From Escherichia coli (GTDB lineage Bacteria > Pseudomonadota > Gammaproteobacteria > Enterobacterales > Enterobacteriaceae): a stretch of 64,000 nt of DNA. The notes beneath the pieces were generated by a model. It searched no databases. It was not told where the DNA came from and saw only the letters and a program-made list of their open reading frames with translations. Below, piece after piece: positions 55,779 through 64,000 of this stretch. The position numbers and the translations under genes were made by a program. The first letter of the stretch is position 1. Every line of letters starts with the position of its first letter. The stretch spans positions 2,170,001-2,234,000 of the forward strand of contig CP089930.1 of the NCBI GenBank assembly GCA_021307345.1, in the 5' to 3' direction.

Positions 55779-57874
55779 TGAAAAAAAGACATCTGCTTAG
55801 CTTACTGGCGCTGGGCATTAGCACGGCCTGCTATGGCGAAACGTATCCAGCGCCCATCGGGCCGTCGCAATCGGATTTCGGCGGCGTCGGTCTGTTACAA
55901 ACGCCCACCGCGCGCATGGCGCGGGAAGGGGAATTAAGTTTGAACTATCGTGATAACGATCAGTACCGTTATTACTCTGCTTCAGTGCAACTCTTCCCGT
56001 GGCTGGAAACAACGCTGCGCTACACCGACGTGCGCACCCGGCAGTACAGCAGCGTCGAAGCGTTCTCTGGTAATCAAACGTATAAAGATAAAGCCTTCGA
56101 TCTCAAACTGCGTTTGTGGGAAGAGAGTTACTGGCTGCCGCAGATAGCGGTTGGTGCGCGAGATATCGGCGGTACGGGGCTGTTTGATGCGGAATACCTT
56201 GTCGCCAGCAAAGCCTGGGGGCCATTCGATTTTACGCTCGGCCTGGGCTGGGGATATCTTGGCACCAGCGGTAACGTGAAAAATCCGCTCTGTTCAGCCA
56301 GTGATAAATATTGCTATCGCGATAACAGCTACAAACAGGCAGGATCTATCGACGGCAGCCAGATGTTCCACGGCCCGGCCTCACTGTTTGGCGGTGTGGA
56401 ATACCAGACGCCCTGGCAGCCGCTGCGCCTGAAACTGGAGTATGAAGGCAATAATTATCAGCAGGATTTTGCCGGGAAGCTGGAGCAAAAAAGTAAGTTT
56501 AACGTCGGGGCGATTTATCACGTTACCGATTGGGCCGACGTTAACCTTAGCTATGAACGCGGTAACACCTTTATGTTTGGCGTTACGTTGCGCACCAACT
56601 TTAACGATCTACGTCCTTCGTACAACGATAACGCCCGCCCGCAATATCAACCGCAGCCACAGGATGCCATTTTGCAGCATTCGGTGGTGGCGAATCAGCT
56701 AACACTGTTGAAATATAACGCCGGACTGGCCGATCCGCAGATCCAGGCGAAAGGCGATACGCTGTATGTTACCGGCGAGCAGGTGAAATATCGTGATTCG
56801 CGCGAAGGGATCATCCGTGCTAATCGGATCGTGATGAACGATCTGCCGGATGGGATCAAAACGATCCGCATTACGGAAAATCGCCTTAACATGCCGCAGG
56901 TGACGACGGAAACCGATGTCGCCAGCCTGAAAAATCATCTCGTCGGCGAGCCGCTTGGGCATGAAACGAAGCTGGCGCAAAAACGCGTCGAGCCGGTGGT
57001 TCCGCAGTCCACCGAGCAGGGCTGGTATATCGACAAATCGCGCTTTGATTTCCATATCGATCCGGTGCTGAACCAGTCGGTTGGTGGCCCGGAAAACTTT
57101 TACATGTACCAACTGGGCGTGATGGGAACGGCGGATTTGTGGCTGACGGATCACCTGCTCACCACCGGTAGTCTGTTTGCTAACCTTGCCAACAACTACG
57201 ACAAGTTTAACTACACCAATCCGCCGCAGGACTCGCACTTACCGCGCGTTCGTACCCATGTGCGCGAGTATGTGCAGAACGATGTCTATGTGAATAACCT
57301 GCAAGCCAACTACTTCCAGCATCTGGGCAACGGCTTCTACGGTCAGGTCTATGGAGGTTATCTCGAAACCATGTTTGGCGGTGCGGGGGCGGAAGTGTTG
57401 TATCGCCCGCTGGACAGCAACTGGGCGTTTGGTTTGGATGCCAACTACGTTAAACAGCGCGACTGGCGTAGTGCAAAAGATATGATGAAATTCACCGACT
57501 ACAGCGTGAAAACCGGACATCTGACCGCCTACTGGACGCCATCTTTCGCTCAGGATGTGTTAGTGAAAGCCAGCGTCGGGCAGTATCTGGCAGGGGATAA
57601 AGGCGGCACGCTGGAGATCGCTAAACGCTTTGACAGCGGCGTGGTGGTTGGCGGCTATGCCACGATCACCAACGTTTCGAAAGAGGAGTACGGCGAAGGG
57701 GACTTCACCAAAGGCGTGTATGTCTCTGTGCCGTTGGATCTCTTCTCGTCTGGCCCGACACGCAGCCGTGCGGCAATTGGCTGGACGCCGCTGACGCGTG
57801 ACGGTGGTCAGCAACTTGGGCGTAAGTTCCAGTTGTATGACATGACCAGCGACCGAAGCGTGAATTTCCGCTAA
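55778..57874 (+). CDS. yjbH: YjbH outer-membrane porin-like protein (GfcD family)
   Basis: 698 residues with a signal peptide (about 1-20, [16 protein letters not shown]). The rest is rich in alternating aromatic residues and strands as in beta-barrels, and ends [20 protein letters not shown]...VNFR, with a final aromatic residue near the C-terminus. YjbH/GfcD proteins are predicted outer-membrane exporters of polysaccharide. The ATG overlaps the yjbG stop (TAATG). Confidence 0.94.
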   Translation: MKKRHLLSLLALGISTACYGETYPAPIGPSQSDFGGVGLLQTPTARMAREGELSLNYRDNDQYRYYSASVQLFPWLETTLRYTDVRTRQYSSVEAFSGNQTYKDKAFDLKLRLWEESYWLPQIAVGARDIGGTGLFDAEYLVASKAWGPFDFTLGLGWGYLGTSGNVKNPLCSASDKYCYRDNSYKQAGSIDGSQMFHGPASLFGGVEYQTPWQPLRLKLEYEGNNYQQDFAGKLEQKSKFNVGAIYHVTDWADVNLSYERGNTFMFGVTLRTNFNDLRPSYNDNARPQYQPQPQDAILQHSVVANQLTLLKYNAGLADPQIQAKGDTLYVTGEQVKYRDSREGIIRANRIVMNDLPDGIKTIRITENRLNMPQVTTETDVASLKNHLVGEPLGHETKLAQKRVEPVVPQSTEQGWYIDKSRFDFHIDPVLNQSVGGPENFYMYQLGVMGTADLWLTDHLLTTGSLFANLANNYDKFNYTNPPQDSHLPRVRTHVREYVQNDVYVNNLQANYFQHLGNGFYGQVYGGYLETMFGGAGAEVLYRPLDSNWAFGLDANYVKQRDWRSAKDMMKFTDYSVKTGHLTAYWTPSFAQDVLVKASVGQYLAGDKGGTLEIAKRFDSGVVVGGYATITNVSKEEYGEGDFTKGVYVSVPLDLFSSGPTRSRAAIGWTPLTRDGGQQLGRKFQLYDMTSDRSVNFR

Positions 57875-57920
57875 GCCGTGGGAAAGGTGCCAGTTTTCGC
57901 AATCACTGGCACCCTCATTC

Positions 57921-58199
57921 TTAATGGCCTGTCGAGCCATCAGGAACGCAGTTCACCCCCGGTTTGCGATCTGGTGTGTAAAGGCGAAAACATTCTGTCT
58001 TCCTGTCCGTCGATATCGGTTGCAGGTCTGATTGCCTGAGCGACTGAGCCATCATTGGGCTGGAGACATTGCTTTGCGGAAGGTCGGCTTTATCAGCAGT
58101 ACCGAGCGGACCGGCAAAAGCAGGAAGAACAGAGACTGATAACAACAAAGCAGCAAAATAAGGCTTCATTTTTACCACCTTTATCAGGTTACGTTTCAT
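57921..58199 (-). CDS. yjbT: Small secreted protein YjbT
   Basis: 92 residues, two Cys near the end (ECFRLYTPDRKPGVNCVPDG) that could form a disulfide, and a signal peptide (PYFAALLLSVSVLPAFAG). The start may be at M1 or at the in-frame Met11. Function unknown. Convergent with yjbH. Confidence 0.88.
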   Translation of the reverse strand: MKRNLIKVVKMKPYFAALLLSVSVLPAFAGPLGTADKADLPQSNVSSPMMAQSLRQSDLQPISTDRKTECFRLYTPDRKPGVNCVPDGSTGH

Positions 58200-58284
58200 T
58201 TGTTCCAGAGGAACATTGTCGATTTTTCGCGCTTTGCTGGTGGCCGGGAATCACCTGAATGGGTGATTTTTTGGGGCTGTGTGT

Positions 58285-58372
58285 CTTGCCGGATGCGCCG
58301 CCAGACGCGGCTTATCCGGCCTACGGGTAGGACGGATAAGGCGTTCACGCCGCATCCGGCGCTGGCGGGAGG
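58285..58372. repeat. REP elements between yjbT and psiE
   Basis: GCCGGATGCGCCGCCAGACGCGGCTTATCCGGCC-type palindrome followed by GGACGGATAAGGCGTTCACGCCGCATCCGGC. Lies between divergent yjbT and psiE. Confidence 0.88.
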
Positions 58373-58474
58373 CACCATCTAACACCAGGTTGAACAAAAC
58401 ATACACAAAAAATATAGATCCCCGTCACATTTTTGCGTTATACAGGAAGCTCGCCACTGAGTTGGAGGGCTGTT

Positions 58475-58885
58475 ATGACGTCGTTATCTCGTCCGCGCGT
58501 GGAGTTTATCTCCACCATTTTGCAGACCGTTCTCAATCTTGGCCTGCTGTGCCTCGGCCTGATTCTGGTCGTATTCCTCGGCAAAGAAACGGTGCATCTG
58601 GCTGATGTGCTGTTCGCGCCAGAACAAACCAGCAAATATGAGCTGGTGGAAGGGCTGGTGGTTTACTTTCTCTATTTCGAATTTATTGCCCTGATTGTGA
58701 AGTATTTTCAATCCGGCTTTCACTTTCCCTTACGTTACTTTGTCTATATCGGGATCACCGCCATTGTGCGCTTGATCATCGTCGATCATAAATCGCCACT
58801 GGATGTGTTGATCTACTCGGCAGCGATCCTGCTACTGGTGATCACCCTATGGCTATGTAATTCGAAACGGCTGAAGCGGGAGTAA
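58475..58885 (+). CDS. psiE: Phosphate-starvation-inducible membrane protein PsiE
   Basis: 136 residues from the ATG with GGAGGG upstream; an upstream in-frame start adds 14 residues without a Shine-Dalgarno. Four membrane helices (about 12-34, 55-77, 82-100, 105-130) with charged loops, basic at the C-terminus (SKRLKRE). PsiE is induced by phosphate starvation through PhoB; molecular function unknown. Downstream is a strong terminator. Confidence 0.94.
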
Positions 58886-58887
58886 AA

Positions 58888-58909
58888 AAAGGCGCTCCAG
58901 GGAGCGCCG
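58888..58909. terminator. psiE / malG terminator hairpin
   Basis: GGCGCTCC-AG-GGAGCGCC stem, preceded by a run of A (T on the minus strand). Placed between two convergent stops; oriented best to end the malEFG transcript. Confidence 0.88.
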
Positions 58910-58978
58910 AATAACAGTCACAAGTTGGGATAACGTAAGTTGAGGGTGTAGCGGCATAACATTGGCAGAACAACATCT

Positions 58979-59869
58979 TTAACCTTTCACACCACCTGCC
59001 GTCAGGCCGTTGACCAGCCAGCGTTGAGCCAGCAAGAAGACGATGGTGATCGGTAATGCAGACATCACGGCAGCGGCGGCAAAATCGCCCCACAGGTAGT
59101 TTTGCGGGTTGAGGTATTGCTGCATCCCCACGGCCAGGGTGTAGCTGTTCACGTCACGCAGTAACAACGACGCGACCGGAACTTCAGTAATGGCAGCGAT
59201 AAACGACAGGATGAACACTACCGCCAGAATCGGTACTGACAGCGGCAGCAGTACGAGGCGGAAGGCTTGCCACGGTGTCGCACCGTCCAGCGCCGCCGCT
59301 TCTTCCAGCGAACTGTCGATGGTTTCGAAATAACCTTTAATCGTCCAGACGTGCAGCGCAATCCCGCCCAGGTAAGCAAAGATAACGCCGCCGTGGGTAT
59401 TCAGACCGATAAACGGAATGTACTCACCCAGACGGTCAAACAACGCATACAACGCCACCAGTGAGAGTACCGCCGGGAACATCTGGAAAATCAGCATTCC
59501 TTTCAGCAGCGTCGCTTTGCCTGGAAAGCGCATACGGGCAAAAGCGTAGGCGCAGGTGGTGGAGAGCGCCACGATACCAATCGCGGAAATCCCGGCGACC
59601 TTTACTGAGTTCCACAGCCACAGCAATACCGGGAACGGCGGTGGCGTAATGCGACCATCGGCCTGTTCAACGCTAAAGCCTAACGCCAGTTTCCAGTGAT
59701 CCCACGAGATTTGCTCCGGGATCAGGCTGCCGGTCGCGAAGTTCCCCTGACGCAGCGAGATTGCGACGACCATCAGCAGCGGGAACATAATCGCCGCGAT
59801 AAAAAGTAGCAGTAGCAGGTGAGTAATAAACAAACGTGCTTTTTGCGATTTCGGTTGGACCATTGCCAT
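58979..59869 (-). CDS. malG: Maltose ABC transporter permease MalG
   Basis: 296 residues, six membrane helices. The EAA loop [25 protein letters not shown] at about residue 190 contacts MalK. Works with MalF as the channel of the maltose/maltodextrin importer in the inner membrane. Third gene of malEFG; start 14 bp after the malF stop. Confidence 0.97.
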
Positions 59870-59883
59870 TTTTGTTATCTCCC

Positions 59884-61428
59884 TTAATCAAACTTCATTC
59901 GCGTGGCTTTCAGGTTCACTATCGCCAGCGCACCCACCAGCAGGAAAATCAGCGTGGCAATCGCTGCTGCCAGACCGAAGTCCTGACCTCCGCCACCTTC
60001 AAAGGCGATACGGTAGGTGTAGTTAACGAGCAGGTCGGTATAACCGGCTGGCGTGGTGGTGCCAAGACGATCCGGGCCACCGTTGGTCAACAGTTGAATC
60101 AGCACGAAGTTGTTAAAGTTAAAGGCGAAGCTGGCGATCATCAGCGGTGTCAGCGGCTTGATCAGCAGCGGCAGCGTGATTTTAAAGAAGTTCTGGAATG
60201 GACTTGCGCCATCCATCGCTGAGGCTTCATACAGGTCGTCAGGAATCGCTTTCAGCAAGCCCATGCAGAGGATCATCATGTACGGATAACCCAGCCACGT
60301 GTTGACGATAATCAGCATCGTCCGTGCGGTGGTCGGATCGCTAAACCAGGCGGGCTTCACGCCAAACAGCGCGCTCAACATCATGTTGATTTCACCGAAG
60401 CTCTGGTTAAACAACCCTTTGAAAATCAAGATTGAAATAAACGATGGCACCGCGTAGGGCAGAATCAGCAGTACGCGATAGACCGCTTTGCCGCGCAACG
60501 CTTCCCATTGCACCAGACAGGCCAGCACCATGCCGACTGCAACCGTTAAAAAGACAGTGATCAGTGAGAACATCACGGTCCAGACGAAAATCGCGAGGAA
60601 CGGTTTCTGAATGCCTTCGTCGGTGAAGACGCGGGTAAAGTTTTTCCAGCCGGTAGTCACGGTGTAACCGGGGCTGAGTTTGTCGTCGCCCCAGTTGCCA
60701 TCGGCGGTGATGGACTGGTAAAAGCCGGTCTGGTCATTCGGGCGATATTTGACGCCACTCTGGTTATTGGTCAGCGTACCGTCATCGCCCAGTGTGTAGA
60801 GCGGTTGTGTGCCAGAGAACTGGCGCAGGGAGCTCATCATCACTTTGTTGTGATCCGGGAGGATGGCGGTAATGTTGCTCAGCGCCTGACGATTTTGGGT
60901 AATCACGCGCAGATTTGCGCGCTCGCCCTCAGGCTGTGTGGCACTTTCTTTCAGTTGCAGCTTTTGCTCGCCGCCAAATTTAAAGGCATCGGAGAGATAA
61001 TGCTTACCGGTTTCGCCATCGGTGAGCGCCAGTTGCCACTCATCACCTGCCGGATAAAGCCCGAAGTTATAGGTTTTGCCCGCTTGCCAGGAACGATCTA
61101 ACAGAACTTCCTGGGCGCGTTCAAAAGTTAGCTGGTTAGTGCTGCTGTAGTTGGTAAAAGCAATGGCGATGGTGCAGACCAGAGGGAAGAGCACGAACAG
61201 CCCCATTCCTGCCATTCCCGGATAAACATAGCGCCAGGCGTAGGCTTTCCGGTTGGCGAAAATATACAGCCCCGCAGAACTTAAAATCAGCGTGGTAATG
61301 GCGAACAGGTACTCCCCTTGTGCGTACATTAAAACAACAAGGTAACCCACCAGCAGGCCAAGCAGACCTAACACTGACCATTTCAGCGCGTCGCTTTGCC
61401 ACCAATGTTTCTTTTTAATGACATCCAT
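59884..61428 (-). CDS. malF: Maltose ABC transporter permease MalF
   Basis: 514 residues from [13 protein letters not shown]; a frame opening five codons upstream is less likely. Eight membrane helices with the large periplasmic P2 loop (about 95-275) typical of enteric MalF, and EAA loop [23 protein letters not shown] near residue 400. Forms the channel with MalG and receives sugar from MalE. Confidence 0.97.
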   Translation of the reverse strand: MDVIKKKHWWQSDALKWSVLGLLGLLVGYLVVLMYAQGEYLFAITTLILSSAGLYIFANRKAYAWRYVYPGMAGMGLFVLFPLVCTIAIAFTNYSSTNQLTFERAQEVLLDRSWQAGKTYNFGLYPAGDEWQLALTDGETGKHYLSDAFKFGGEQKLQLKESATQPEGERANLRVITQNRQALSNITAILPDHNKVMMSSLRQFSGTQPLYTLGDDGTLTNNQSGVKYRPNDQTGFYQSITADGNWGDDKLSPGYTVTTGWKNFTRVFTDEGIQKPFLAIFVWTVMFSLITVFLTVAVGMVLACLVQWEALRGKAVYRVLLILPYAVPSFISILIFKGLFNQSFGEINMMLSALFGVKPAWFSDPTTARTMLIIVNTWLGYPYMMILCMGLLKAIPDDLYEASAMDGASPFQNFFKITLPLLIKPLTPLMIASFAFNFNNFVLIQLLTNGGPDRLGTTTPAGYTDLLVNYTYRIAFEGGGGQDFGLAAAIATLIFLLVGALAIVNLKATRMKFD

Positions 61429-61443
61429 GGGGTTCTTCCTCAT

Positions 61444-61665
61444 TCCTGGACGGATAAATGATTACACCGCATCCGGCAACAACCGCCTGATGTGGCGCTG
61501 GCGCGCCTTATCAGGCTTACGTACAGTTCGTTTTTCCAGGTCGGATGAAGCATTTACGCCGTATCCGACAACAACCGCCTGATGCGACGCTGACGCGTCT
61601 TATCAGGCCTACATATGCTTCGGTTTCGTAGGCCGGATAAGGCGTTCACGCCGCATCCGGCATTT
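61444..61665. repeat. BIME (several REP units) between malE and malF
   Basis: At least three REP palindromes follow each other, for example GCCTGATGTGGCGCTGGCGCGCC, GCCTGATGCGACGCTGACGC and TAGGCCGGATAAGGCGTTCACGCCGCATCCGGC. REPs here are known to stabilise upstream malE mRNA and lower malF expression. Confidence 0.92.
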
Positions 61666-61672
61666 CACAGCA

Positions 61673-63227
<1,555 letters not shown>

Positions 63228-64000
63228 ATGGCGAGCGTACAGCTGCAAAATGTAACGAAGGCCTGGGGGGATGTGGTGGTATCGAAAGATATCAATCTCG
63301 ACATCCACGAAGGTGAGTTCGTGGTGTTTGTCGGACCATCTGGCTGCGGTAAATCCACTTTACTGCGCATGATTGCCGGTCTTGAGACGATCACCAGCGG
63401 CGACCTGTTCATCGGTGATAAACGAATGAACGATACCCCGCCAGCAGAACGCGGCGTCGGCATGGTGTTCCAGTCCTATGCGCTCTATCCCCACCTGTCT
63501 GTGGCAGAAAATATGTCTTTTGGCCTGAAATTAGCAGGCGCAAAGAAAGAGGTCATCAACCAGCGTGTTAACCAGGTGGCGGAAGTGCTGCAACTGGCGC
63601 ACTTGCTGGATCGCAAACCGAAGGCGCTCTCCGGCGGACAACGTCAACGTGTGGCGATTGGTCGTACGCTGGTGGCCGAGCCAAGCGTGTTTTTACTCGA
63701 TGAACCGCTTTCCAACCTTGATGCCGCGCTACGTGTACAGATGCGTATCGAAATTTCCCGTCTGCATAAACGCCTGGGGCGCACGATGATTTACGTCACC
63801 CACGACCAGGTCGAAGCGATGACGTTGGCCGATAAAATCGTGGTGCTGGACGCCGGTCGCGTGGCGCAGGTCGGGAAGCCGCTTGAGTTGTATCACTATC
63901 CGGCCGACCGCTTTGTCGCCGGTTTTATCGGTTCACCGAAAATGAATTTCCTGCCGGTAAAAGTGACCGCCGTTGCAATCGATCAAGTCCAGGTTGAGCT
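63228..64000 (+). CDS. malK: Maltose ABC transporter ATPase MalK (partial)
   Basis: Start at the ATG of [15 protein letters not shown] with GAAGGGAGAAGGG upstream; the frame is open to the window edge (257 of 371 codons). Walker [10 protein letters not shown] at about 36, signature [13 protein letters not shown] at about 134, Walker B FLLDEP then HDQVEAM switch His at about 192; the regulatory domain begins ([13 protein letters not shown]). Powers maltose import and inhibits MalT. Confidence 0.97.
   Translation, partial: MASVQLQNVTKAWGDVVVSKDINLDIHEGEFVVFVGPSGCGKSTLLRMIAGLETITSGDLFIGDKRMNDTPPAERGVGMVFQSYALYPHLSVAENMSFGLKLAGAKKEVINQRVNQVAEVLQLAHLLDRKPKALSGGQRQRVAIGRTLVAEPSVFLLDEPLSNLDAALRVQMRIEISRLHKRLGRTMIYVTHDQVEAMTLADKIVVLDAGRVAQVGKPLELYHYPADRFVAGFIGSPKMNFLPVKVTAVAIDQVQVE

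Overview
The window is Escherichia coli chromosome. The gene order zraSR, purHD, rrnE, yjaB, metA, aceBAK, iclR, metH, yjbB, pepE, rluF, yjbD, lysC, pgi, yjbEFGH, yjbT, psiE and malGFE/malK is the E. coli metA-malB region, and the proteins match the K-12 products as I recall them almost residue for residue. Two K-12 genes are absent: yjaA (between rrfE and yjaB) and arpA (between aceK and iclR). Two accessory blocks are present that K-12 lacks: an L-sorbose (sor) operon between pepE and rluF, and a phage-tail cluster between yjbD and lysC. Lack of both arpA and yjaA fits phylogroup F, G or part of B2.

Layout. 1-4.4 kb: end of the zinc/envelope-stress kinase gene zraS, its regulator zraR, and purHD on the other strand under a PurR box. 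4.7-10.2 kb: complete rrnE operon with P1/P2, boxA, 16S, tRNA-Glu, 23S, 5S and T1/T2. 10.3-24.3 kb: yjaB, metA with tandem Met boxes, the glyoxylate-shunt operon aceBAK with its repressor iclR, metH, yjbB and pepE. 24.6-31.3 kb: sorCDFBAME on the minus strand, ending in an extra shikimate-dehydrogenase-like gene. 31.5-32.6 kb: rluF and yjbD.

32.8-50.1 kb is the most interesting part. A low-GC WaaK/RfaK-like LPS-core glycosyltransferase is followed by about 15 kb of contractile-tail genes on the minus strand. In transcription order these are holin, lytic transglycosylase, DUF2730, Mu gp37, DUF2635, sheath, tube, E/E' chaperones, tape measure, U, X, D, V, W, J, I, fibre, fibre chaperone and a permuted papain-like protein. 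There is no integrase, repressor, terminase, portal, capsid or replication gene, so the cluster looks like an R-type tailocin (phage-tail bacteriocin) rather than a prophage. A divergent Mor-family activator gene is split by a frameshift in a run of seven G. A near-consensus LexA (SOS) box lies between it and the tail operon. My working model, which is inference, is DNA damage -> LexA release -> Mor-like activator and/or tail operon -> lysis and particle release, with the WaaK-like enzyme altering the LPS receptor of the producer.

50.2-64 kb: lysC, whose upstream region is too short to hold the expected lysine riboswitch; pgi; the yjbEFGH exopolysaccharide operon with an ERIC element inside it; yjbT; psiE; and the maltose genes malG, malF, malE and the start of malK around their shared MalT/CRP control region. 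REP/BIME repeats sit in most of the longer intergenic gaps.
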